Part shown: positions 36,609 through 43,515 of the stretch, piece by piece
How the letters are laid out: each line of letters opens with the position of its first letter
Numbering within the stretch: the stretch's first letter is position 1
Assembly: GCA_003168255.1 (NCBI GenBank)
Contig: PMSU01000136.1
Coordinates: forward strand, 39,946 to 103,945
DNA: 64,000 nt
Reading direction: 5' to 3'
Source: Actinomycetota bacterium
GTDB lineage: Bacteria > Actinomycetota > Actinomycetes > Streptosporangiales > Streptosporangiaceae
Position numbers and translations under genes: made by a program
Notes under the pieces: model-generated
Database searches by the model: none
What the model was told of the DNA's origin: nothing
The model's input: the letters and a program-made list of their open reading frames with translations, nothing else

Positions 36609-38150
36609 ATGACGGCACCTGTCGCGCGTGCCTGCTGCGCGCTGCTGGCCACTGTGGCGCTCATCACCGCGGTACTCGTCGCCGCGGTCCTTGCCGCGGG
36701 CCGGGCGGACGCGGGGCCGGTGAGCACCGTCACGGTGTCTCCTCCCGTGACGACGACTGCTACGGCTACCGCGAGCCCCACGGCTACGGCAAAACCCACG
36801 GCTACCGCTAGCCCCACGGCTACCGGAGACCCTGGGGCGACCAGTACCCCGACGGCCACCGGAGCGCCGCGGCTACTGGTCACCGGAGCGCCGCAGGGGG
36901 CGGGTCCGGACTTGCTGCCGCTCCCCGCTCTGCCGCCGCTCCCCGCTCCCCTGCGCCGGCCGCTCGTGCTGAGCGCCAGCTCCGCAGGCGGCCAGCCGGT
37001 GGCAGGCCATGAGTACCAGTTCTACGTCGACGTGACCAACGACAACCCCGTGCCGGCCTGGATCGCCTTCCCGGCCTGGAACCTCAGGCTGGACATCCGA
37101 TTCTCCCCCGGCCTGGCTCTGGCGGGTGCCCCCCCGTCGGGCTGCGTGCTGCTCGCTGGCGGCCTGGAGTGCGGTTCCTCGTGGCTCGCCAGCGGCCAGA
37201 CGATCCCGCTCGCCCTCACCGTCACGGTGGCTCCATGGCTGGCCGGAGGCGCCCAGGCTGGTGTCACCGCGCTGCTCCACTACGACTGGGGACTGCGGGC
37301 CGATGCGGCTGCGACGCGGCAGGTGCTCTTGCCTGCGCCGACGCCCTCCCCCGCGCCTGCCCCGTCGCGCCGGTCTCGCCCGGCGCCGCCGGGCCGCAAG
37401 CCCGCGCCAGCTCCGCTCCCGCTCGTGCTCACCGTCAGCTCCGCAGCCGGCCAGCCGGTGGCAGGCCATCAGTACCAGTTCTACGTCGACGTGACCAACG
37501 ACAACCCCGTGCCGGCCTGGATCGCCTTCCCGGCCTGGAACCTCAGGCTGGACATCCGATTCTCCCCCGGCCTGACCCTCACGGGTGGCCCCCCGTCGGG
37601 CTGCTTCCTGATCCCTGGCGGCCTGGAGTGCGGTTTCGCCTGGCTCGCCAGCGGCCAGACGATCCCGCTCGCCCTCCCCGTCACGGTGGCTCGGTGGCTG
37701 GCCGGAGGCGCCCACGTTGGTACCACCGCGATGCTCCGCTACGACTGGGGACTGTGCGCCTACGCTGTTGCCACCCGGCAGGTGTTCTCGCCGCCACCGC
37801 CACCTCCACCTCCACCGCCACCGCCGCCACCGCCGCCGACGCCTTCCCCCACGCCTTCGGCGACGCATTCCCGCACGCCTACCCCGGCGCCTTCCCCGAG
37901 GCATTCCCCGCCGGGCCGGCCTCGTCCGGCAACAGCGCCTTCGGTGCCGCCGTCGTCGCCGCCGCCGCACCGGAAGCCACGGCCGCATCCACGGCCGACC
38001 CACAGCGTCTTCCGCGCCAGGCCGGAGAAGCTGACAACCCCGCCGATCGGCCCGCCGGCACCGGTCATCCCGCTTGGCATCCTGCTGACCGCCGTCATGA
38101 CGCCGTGCGTCGCCGCCGCGGCGACCCGCTTCGGCAAGGGTGCCCGCTAG
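36609..38150 (+). CDS. Surface protein with two near-identical modules and a poly-proline stretch
   Basis: About 513 residues from ATG 36609. A signal peptide (LLATVALITAVLVAAVLAAGRADA) is followed by a Thr/Ala/Pro tandem linker (TATASPTATAKPTATASPTA). Two modules of about 120 residues, 153 residues apart, are nearly identical (GHxYQFYVDVTNDNPVPAWIAFPAWNLRLDIRFSPGL, each with GLECG and LRYDWGL). A run of 16 prolines, a Ser/Pro/His-rich region and a C-terminal hydrophobic helix (PLGILLTAVMTPCVAAAAT) complete it. The modules look like beta-sandwich domains; no family recognised. Likely wall-spanning and membrane-tethered. Confidence 0.75.
   Translation: MTAPVARACCALLATVALITAVLVAAVLAAGRADAGPVSTVTVSPPVTTTATATASPTATAKPTATASPTATGDPGATSTPTATGAPRLLVTGAPQGAGPDLLPLPALPPLPAPLRRPLVLSASSAGGQPVAGHEYQFYVDVTNDNPVPAWIAFPAWNLRLDIRFSPGLALAGAPPSGCVLLAGGLECGSSWLASGQTIPLALTVTVAPWLAGGAQAGVTALLHYDWGLRADAAATRQVLLPAPTPSPAPAPSRRSRPAPPGRKPAPAPLPLVLTVSSAAGQPVAGHQYQFYVDVTNDNPVPAWIAFPAWNLRLDIRFSPGLTLTGGPPSGCFLIPGGLECGFAWLASGQTIPLALPVTVARWLAGGAHVGTTAMLRYDWGLCAYAVATRQVFSPPPPPPPPPPPPPPPPTPSPTPSATHSRTPTPAPSPRHSPPGRPRPATAPSVPPSSPPPHRKPRPHPRPTHSVFRARPEKLTTPPIGPPAPVIPLGILLTAVMTPCVAAAATRFGKGAR
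36963..37325. repeat. Internal module repeat, copy 1 (partner at 37422-37784)
   Basis: About 363 bp nearly identical to 37422-37784, offset by exactly 459 bp (153 codons). The two differ mainly by scattered substitutions. Both encode the YQFYVDVTNDNPVPAW module. Confidence 0.9.
37422..37784. repeat. Internal module repeat, copy 2
   Basis: Second copy of the 363-bp module repeat in the same gene. Such direct repeats allow loss or gain of modules by homologous recombination. Confidence 0.9.
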
Positions 38151-38552
38151 CGTGGCCGAAACTAGTAGCGGGTGCTCTGACCCGACCTCGATGCACCCGG
38201 GCAGCTGCCGACAAGACCGGACGTTCCCGCGGGAACGTCATATCTCATGATTCGACACCAGAATGTCCGGATGGTGGACACTGAAGTAGCGGGCACGCAT
38301 CCTGGAATGGAGCGCCCACACCGCCCGTCCTGCGGGGTCGCTGGCAGCCGCGGGGGGCTGGCGCCTGTCCGTTCGGAAAAAAGCCCTGATGAATTGGCCT
38401 GTTGCTTGTCACGGCGCAGAGCCGTGCCGCCGAGCTAGCTTGCGCTGACGACGCCGACATCACCCTGGCCCCCGGTGACCGCATCAACCTGCTCGCCCGG
38501 CAGCGCAGACCTGACCCTCCCGCATTTAGCCGCCAGCCGCTACGGTGACGGC
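38151..38552. other. Intergenic region containing a 20-bp palindrome
   Basis: About 400 bp between the surface protein and the CoA-transferase operon. Apart from the palindrome at 38220-38239, no coding sequence or known RNA is seen. A GTCACGGCGCAGAGCCGTG dyad near 38408 is a further short inverted element. Confidence 0.5.
38220..38239. promoter_or_regulatory. Perfect 20-bp palindrome
   Basis: GACGTTCCCG followed directly by its reverse complement, with no spacer. No T-tract follows, so it is more like a regulator binding site than a terminator. It lies 313 bp before the scoA start. Confidence 0.55.
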
Positions 38553-39299
38553 ATGGACAAGGTGATCGCCTCGGCGGCCGACGCGGTCGCCGATATCCCT
38601 GACGGCGCAAGCCTGGCCGTGGGTGGCTTTGGGTTGTGCGGGGTGCCGATCGCGCTGATCGGCGCGCTGCTCGAGCGCGGCACCACGAACCTGGCCACGG
38701 TCAGCAACAACTGCGGCGTCGACGACTGGGGCCTGGGCCAGCTGCTGCGCGCCAAGCGGATCAGCCGCACTACCGCCTCCTACGTCGGGGAGAACAAGGA
38801 GTTCGAGCGACAGTTCCTCGGCGGCGAGGTGGAGGTCGAACTGGTGCCGCAAGGGACTTTGGCCGAACGGCTCCGGGCTGGCGGTGCCGGCATCCCGGCC
38901 TTCTACACACCGGCCGGCGTGGGGACCCAGGTCGCCGAGGGTGGCCTGCCGTGGCGCTATGACGGCTCCGGCGGTGTCGCGCTGGCCTCGCCGGCCAAGG
39001 AGACCCGCACGTTCGGCGAGCAGGAGTACGTGCTCGAGCAGGCCATCGTCTGCGACTTCGGCCTGGTGCGGGCCGCCCGGGGAGACCGGCACGGCAACCT
39101 TGTCTTCCATTCCAGTGCCCGCAACTTCAACCCGTTGTGCGCGGCCGCCGGTCGCGTGACCATCGCCGAGGTCGAGGAGCTGGTGGAGCCCGGTGAGCTC
39201 GACCCGGACTCGATCCACGTCCCTGGCGTGTTCGTCCAGCGGGTGGTCGAGGTGGGCAGCGAGGGCAAGCGGATCGAGAAGCGGACGGTGCGGACCTGA
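38553..39299 (+). CDS. scoA: 3-oxoacid CoA-transferase subunit A
   Basis: A protein of 248 residues from ATG 38553. Alpha subunit of a succinyl-CoA:3-ketoacid CoA-transferase-type enzyme, which activates acetoacetate or related acids using succinyl-CoA. The motifs are [49 protein letters not shown] and KGDRHGNL-type ([20 protein letters not shown]). It shares one base with scoB (TGATG), so the subunits are co-translated. Confidence 0.94.
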   Translation: MDKVIASAADAVADIPDGASLAVGGFGLCGVPIALIGALLERGTTNLATVSNNCGVDDWGLGQLLRAKRISRTTASYVGENKEFERQFLGGEVEVELVPQGTLAERLRAGGAGIPAFYTPAGVGTQVAEGGLPWRYDGSGGVALASPAKETRTFGEQEYVLEQAIVCDFGLVRAARGDRHGNLVFHSSARNFNPLCAAAGRVTIAEVEELVEPGELDPDSIHVPGVFVQRVVEVGSEGKRIEKRTVRT

Positions 39300-39934
39300 T
39301 GGCGTTGACCCGAGACGAACTCGCCGCCCGCGTGGCCAGGGAGCTGCCCGACGGCTCCTACGTCAACCTGGGTATCGGACTGCCCACGCTGGTGCCCAAC
39401 TTCATTCCCGACGGCGTCTTCGTGACGCTGCAGAGCGAAAACGGCGTGCTGGGCATCGGCCCCTACCCCACCGAGGCCGAGGTGGATCCTGACCTGATCA
39501 ACGCCGGCAAGGAGACGGTCACGCTACTGGCCGGCGCCTCCTACTTCGACTCCGCCACCAGCTTCGGGATGATCCGCGGCGGCCACATCGACGTCGCCGT
39601 GCTCGGGGCCATGCAGGTATCGGCCGGCGGTGACCTGGCCAACTGGATGATCCCCGGCAAGGTCGTCAAGGGCATGGGCGGCGCGATGGACCTGGTACAC
39701 GGCGCCAAGCGGGTGCTGGTGATGATGGAGCACACCGCACGCAACGGCAGCCCGAAGATCGTCACGGACTGCTCGCTGCCGCTGACCGGCCGGGCCTGCG
39801 TGCAGCGCATCATCACCGACCTGGCCGTTATCGACGTCGAGCCCGACGGGCTGGTCCTGCGGGAGCTGGCGCCGGGAGTCAGCCTCGAGCAGGTCCAGCA
39901 GCAGACCGAGCCGCCGCTGCGGCTCGACCTCTGA
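39299..39934 (+). CDS. scoB: 3-oxoacid CoA-transferase subunit B
   Basis: A protein of 211 residues. Beta subunit: [17 protein letters not shown], then the catalytic glutamate in [35 protein letters not shown], and [22 protein letters not shown]. Forms the heterodimer with ScoA. Its role is ketone-body or branched/aromatic oxoacid metabolism; the acyl substrate cannot be decided. Confidence 0.95.
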   Translation: MALTRDELAARVARELPDGSYVNLGIGLPTLVPNFIPDGVFVTLQSENGVLGIGPYPTEAEVDPDLINAGKETVTLLAGASYFDSATSFGMIRGGHIDVAVLGAMQVSAGGDLANWMIPGKVVKGMGGAMDLVHGAKRVLVMMEHTARNGSPKIVTDCSLPLTGRACVQRIITDLAVIDVEPDGLVLRELAPGVSLEQVQQQTEPPLRLDL

Positions 39935-39970
39935 CAGTCGGTCCGCTGACAGTCAGTCCGCTGACTGGGA

Positions 39971-40555
39971 TCACTCAGACTCGTCTCCGCTAGCGACCAT
40001 CCGCTCGTCGCGAGTGAGCGGTGCAAGCAGCGGGGTCAATGCTGCCCGAAGTTGCTTGAGCGTGTCGTCGAGCCTGGCGCTCGACGTGGCGTCGGGCCTC
40101 TTGGCTGTCGTCGTCAGCATGTGTGCCATCTCGCCGCCGAGGCGCTGGGCTTGTTCCAGGAAACTCCGCGAAACTTTGGCGTCGATCAGGACCGGCGCGC
40201 CGACGAGCAACATGAGCATGTAGGTCCGGACTTCGTCGGACGCCGCGCTGCGGTCGCCCGAACCCGCCAGCGCCGAGGACACCGCCTTTGACGAACGGGC
40301 GGCCTGACTCATCACGATGGCCGCCTGTGCCGCGACGGCACGAGATCGGTCCTTGACCTGCCGGCCGCCGATCACCTGGTCAACGACCAGGACCGTGATC
40401 AGCAGCACGAGCACCCCCGCCACCGTGTCGGTGGCAAGCGCGTGATCCACCCACCAGCGCCGGAACCCGTCGTCGATGAGATCGAGGATTACCAGGCCAA
40501 TGGTCACCAGCGTGACGGCCGTCGCCGCGAACCCGCCCTGCCAGCGTGTCAACAC
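39971..40555 (-). CDS. Membrane protein with two helices and cytoplasmic coiled region
   Basis: A protein of 194 residues. Two hydrophobic helices at about 7-25 (FAATAVTLVTIGLVILDLI) and 40-60 (TVAGVLVLLITVLVVDQVI) are followed by a long alpha-helical, Ala-rich cytoplasmic region. No family recognised. It lies 29 bp downstream of the universal stress protein gene on the same strand. Confidence 0.7.
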   Translation of the reverse strand: MLTRWQGGFAATAVTLVTIGLVILDLIDDGFRRWWVDHALATDTVAGVLVLLITVLVVDQVIGGRQVKDRSRAVAAQAAIVMSQAARSSKAVSSALAGSGDRSAASDEVRTYMLMLLVGAPVLIDAKVSRSFLEQAQRLGGEMAHMLTTTAKRPDATSSARLDDTLKQLRAALTPLLAPLTRDERMVASGDESE

Positions 40556-40584
40556 CAGGCGACCCTACGGAACACAGGCGAACT

Positions 40585-41034
40585 CTAGGGCACGACCACG
40601 AGGGGTACCGGCGAATGACGGGCCAGGCTGACAGCGGCCGAACCCAACATGCGGTGCAGGGCGTGGGACGAACTCCCGACGACGATCACGACGGTGTCGC
40701 TGGGGTCGATGTCTTTGGCCACCGCGATCAACTCATCCGCGATCAGGCCCTGGCGCCGCTCGAACTCCCAGTCCTTCTCGCGGCCGCGCAGCTGCTCTTC
40801 TGCCGAGGTGCGGAGCTCCTGCTCGATCTCGTCGAAGTCGGCTTCCATTTCGGCCAGGGCGTCGACCGACAGCATGGCCGTGCTGCTCATGTGAGCCACG
40901 TACACCACGGTGATGCGGCCGGTCCGGCCCTGAAGCAGGCTGACCGCGGCGTCGAGCGCCCGGCTCGCGGGCGGAGATCCGTCATACCCGACGACAAGGT
41001 GCAGGTCGCCGGCTGGCGGCGTAATAGTGCTCAT
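40585..41034 (-). CDS. Universal stress protein (UspA family)
   Basis: A protein of 149 residues. A single Usp domain: HLVVGYDGSPPASRALDAAVSLL at the start and the ATP-binding loop VVIVVGSSSHALHRMLGSAAVSLARHSPVPLVVVP at the end (pattern G-2x-G-9x-GS). Usp proteins aid survival under starvation, hypoxia or dormancy. It probably forms an operon with the downstream membrane protein. Confidence 0.94.
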   Translation of the reverse strand: MSTITPPAGDLHLVVGYDGSPPASRALDAAVSLLQGRTGRITVVYVAHMSSTAMLSVDALAEMEADFDEIEQELRTSAEEQLRGREKDWEFERRQGLIADELIAVAKDIDPSDTVVIVVGSSSHALHRMLGSAAVSLARHSPVPLVVVP

Positions 41035-41087
41035 AGACGATGAAGCCTAACGCCTGCGCCTTACCTGCGCCTTCCCGGTGCCCAGCG

Positions 41088-42017
41088 CTACGAAGCGGCC
41101 GGCCCCGACTGGCCCAGCACCGCTGGCATCAGCCTCTCCAGCTGCCCAAGGGCTTGTTCCAGATCCCCCAACGGCTGTAGCAGCACATGGTCGGCGCCGC
41201 CGTCGAGGTGCTCCCGGACCCGGTTGGCAATGCTGGCCTCATCGCCCCAGGCCACGATGGCGTCCACCAGGCGGTCGCTGCCACCGGCCGAGATGTCCTC
41301 GTCGGTGTAGCCGAGATGCTTCAGGTTGTTCACGTAGTTGGGCAGTTGCAGGTAGAACTGCATGTGGCCTCGGGCGATGCGGCGGGCCTCGGCTGGATCG
41401 GTATTCAGCACCACAGCTTGCTCGGGGATGAGCAGCTTGTCGGGCCCCAGGGCTTCGCGGGCGATGGGGGTATGCGACGGCGGCACGAAGTAGGGGTGAG
41501 CGCCGTCAGCCCGGTCGCGGGCCAGCGCGAGCATCCGCGGCCTGAGCGCGGCCAGCACCCGGGGAACAGGCACGTCGGTGGCCGGGGCATCCCCGACCGC
41601 GGCGTCCATGCCGTCGAGGTAGCGAATCATGTGGGCTAGCGGTTTCTCGTAGGTCTGTCCGCTGCGGTCCACAATCGGAGCGTGGCTGATGCCAACCCCC
41701 AGGACGAACCTGCCTGGGTAGGCGGCGCCCAGGGTGGCTGCCCCTCCCTGCATCGCGGCCGGGTGGCGAGCCCACACGTTGGCTATCCCGGTGCCGGTCA
41801 CGATCTGCTCGGTTGCCGCCAGCAGCAGCGATTGGTGCGCGAATGCTTCCTTGCCCCCGACTCGCTCGCCGCACCAGATAGAGCCGTAGCCCAGCTCCTC
41901 GATCCGGCGGGCCACTTCCCGCTCCTGGGCGATCGGTGCCGTTCCCAGCACGCCGAGCCACACCCCGACCGGCCCCAGGCGCTCCCGGGCGGAACCTACG
42001 ACGTAACTGCCAGTCAT
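41088..42017 (-). CDS. LLM-class F420-dependent oxidoreductase
   Basis: A protein of 309 residues. A luciferase-like monooxygenase fold: VGVWLGVLGTAPIAQEREVARRIEELGYGSIWCGER, then IVTGTGIANVWARHPAAMQGGAATLGAAYPGRFVLGVGISHAP. Actinomycete members of this type (TIGR03620-like) usually use cofactor F420 rather than FMN; substrate unknown. AGGAGG lies 8 bases before ATG 42017. The mRNA leader contains an intrinsic terminator and alternative pairings, so expression may be controlled by attenuation. Confidence 0.92.
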   Translation of the reverse strand: MTGSYVVGSARERLGPVGVWLGVLGTAPIAQEREVARRIEELGYGSIWCGERVGGKEAFAHQSLLLAATEQIVTGTGIANVWARHPAAMQGGAATLGAAYPGRFVLGVGISHAPIVDRSGQTYEKPLAHMIRYLDGMDAAVGDAPATDVPVPRVLAALRPRMLALARDRADGAHPYFVPPSHTPIAREALGPDKLLIPEQAVVLNTDPAEARRIARGHMQFYLQLPNYVNNLKHLGYTDEDISAGGSDRLVDAIVAWGDEASIANRVREHLDGGADHVLLQPLGDLEQALGQLERLMPAVLGQSGPAAS

Positions 42018-42129
42018 CGCGGGACCTCCTTCTAGGGCAACAACCTCCCGATAAAAAACGACGGCCCCTTGCGGGGCCGTCAGGGCCGGTCTGCAAACCG
42101 GCCTAGGGTTGGGTTGTGCCCTGAGTATA
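42018..42129 (-). promoter_or_regulatory. Structured 5' leader with promoter and intrinsic terminator (candidate attenuator/riboswitch)
   Basis: On the minus strand a TATACT -10 box (42129-42124) is followed by a transcript starting near AGGGCACAACC. The RNA can form a hairpin GGCCGGT/ACCGGCC and then a terminator at 42081-42060 with U6. The 5' end AGGGCACAACC can pair with GGTTGTTGCCCT located beyond the terminator, next to the ribosome-binding site. Alternatively TCAGGGC can pair with GCCCTGA just before the terminator. Mutually exclusive pairings around a terminator are typical of riboswitches or attenuators; no known class is recognised. Confidence 0.5.
42053..42081 (-). terminator. Intrinsic terminator upstream of LLM gene
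   Basis: Nine-base perfect stem GACGGCCCC/GGGGCCGTC (loop GCAA on the minus strand), followed by one G and six T residues on the minus strand. It is 36 bases before the LLM start codon. Confidence 0.85.
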
Positions 42130-42350
42130 TCGGGCGCTGAGCTTGGTGGAGATACTCACCCACTACCACGTAGCTGTGCGCGTGCCACCGGGCCCGCGAC
42201 GGGATCCGAGGTCAGCCGAATGATGTCGAGCAGGTCGGTTCGTTCCTTCTCTACCAAGCGGTTCATGACCGACTGGAGCTTCATCGCGATCAGCGGGCCT
42301 GGCCCTGCGACGCGCACCACGGCCTCTGCGGCCGTAGCGGCGTGACCGTG
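42130..42350. other. Intergenic region between leader promoter and dispersed repeat
   Basis: About 220 bp with no recognisable gene. Short open frames exist but have no similarity to known families and no codon-bias support. Confidence 0.5.
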
Positions 42351-42632
42351 CGCGGCGGTTCTGGCGCGCCGCCGTCTGGAGTCCCCGGACAGCCGACGCC
42401 CGCACCGGGAAGGCGGCCCGCAGGCGGCTCCTTCCGCATCCTTTCCAAGATCGATGTGGCAGGGCCCCCCACCGGTGGTAGGTAACGCCACATCGATCTT
42501 CGGCGGCGCTCTGGAAGACGTGGCTCACGGGGTCGATGATGCTGGTGTGGCGGGAGTGATCTGGCGGCCGGTCCGCGGGCACCGTACGATCGTCCGGGAT
42601 CAGGAAACGACGGTTTATTCCACGACGTGTCC
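42351..42632. repeat. Dispersed repeat, copy B, with symmetric cruciform core
   Basis: About 282 bp matching copy A (7751-8041) in the same orientation. The 14-base inverted arms are at 42447-42460 and 42487-42500, again centred exactly on CCACCGGTGG (42469-42478). The loop between arm and centre varies slightly while the arms are identical, which suggests selection on the structure. Confidence 0.8.
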
Positions 42633-42633
42633 T

Positions 42634-42671
42634 ACTGTTCGGTGTTCGGTGTTCGGTCAATACCGAACAGT
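42634..42671. terminator. Inverted repeat downstream of tmRNA gene
   Basis: ACTGTTCGGT and ACCGAACAGT, ten perfect bases each, flank an 18-base loop that includes two more GTTCGGT units. It lies 110 bp beyond the tmRNA 3' end and immediately beside repeat copy B. It could terminate the tmRNA transcript, although it has no T-tract. Confidence 0.4.
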
Positions 42672-42783
42672 GCCGACGCCTGCCGCGTCAGCAGCCGCCC
42701 GCTCGGGGGATGCAGGGTTGCCCCATAGGAATAAAATGACGAGACGACCCCCGCACGTGAGCACAGGGATCGCCAAAGTCTCG

Positions 42784-43155
42784 TGGAGGTGGCGGGAATC
42801 GAACCCGCGTCCTTCGGTTCCTTAACCAGGTCTTCTCCGGGCGCAGCCTGCTCTGCTTTTCTCGGCCCCGGCGGTCATTCAGGCTAGCCGCCGACGGGCC
42901 CAGCCGCTGTGAGTGTCCTAACCGGTCCCGCGGCCGGGCCGGTTAGTTGAGCCTCCTAGCTGATGCCAGACACCGGGCCAGAGGCACTCCCGGGCTGACA
43001 GATCTCATCTAACTCGCGGTCAGGCCGCGAGAGCGAGATCAGTGCGATGTGTGTTAGCACTTATAAGTTGTGGTCACGGTATTAACGAGGTCGCCACCAC
43101 GACCCTCGGCCCGCTTCCCCTGGCCCGACAACCGAAGTCGAAGCCTGTCACCCCC
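42784..43155 (-). ncRNA. ssrA: Transfer-messenger RNA (tmRNA)
   Basis: The 5' end GGGGGTGACAGGCTTCGACT (43155 downwards) and the 3' end GGACGCGGGTTCGATTCCCG, then CCACCTCC, form the tRNA-like domain; the acceptor pairs GGGGGTG with CACCTCC. The tag frame at 43058-43020 is GCT AAC ACA ... GCC TGA and encodes ANTHRTDLALAA. The terminal CCA is not encoded (the DNA reads CGA after the discriminator A). With SmpB it rescues stalled ribosomes and tags incomplete proteins for ClpXP-type proteases. Length about 372 nt. smpB lies 3 kb upstream on the same strand. Confidence 0.97.
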
Positions 43156-43515
43156 TATTGAGTTGTATCGCGCCGCCAGGCCCAAACCGGCACCGACGTC
43201 ACGTATAGAACGCTACCTTGCCAACGTCGCACGGCCAACTCAGATTCCCGCCAGCAGAAGGTGAGAGAAGCCCCCGTGGACGCTGGCGGTGGCCGAGTGC
43301 GTCCACGGGGGCTTGACCGGCAGGGTCGGGGCCGGTCCAAACGCGCCGGGCTTCCCCCGAGATGAAGCCCGGTTCTCATCACGGCGACTGGGCCGCAACC
43401 CCCCCAGCGGACCCAGTCACCTGGTAAGACGCCGGAGCGAAGTCAAAAGGTTGCTCAACGTGACCAGAATCCGGGTAACAGTTACGTCACGAGGCTCAGG
43501 CGGCTGCCACACCCG
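43156..43515. other. Intergenic region upstream of tmRNA
   Basis: About 360 bp. It holds the tmRNA promoter (a GATACA-like -10 near 43165 on the minus strand) and the hairpin at 43268-43314. No protein-coding gene is supported. Confidence 0.5.
43268..43314 (-). terminator. Long hairpin terminator after the transpeptidase-like gene
   Basis: Sixteen-base perfect stem (AAGCCCCCGTGGACGC and complement) with a 15-base loop, about 200 bp downstream of the stop at 43516. It separates the transpeptidase-like gene from ssrA and is symmetrical enough to act in both directions. Confidence 0.7.

Noticed and set aside
42085..42105. tRNA-Cys-like anticodon arm (CCGGT-CTGCAAA-ccgg)
   Set aside because: The hairpin has a GCA-type loop, but there is no T-arm GTTCRA, no matching acceptor stem and no D-arm. 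The hairpin is better explained as part of the LLM leader.
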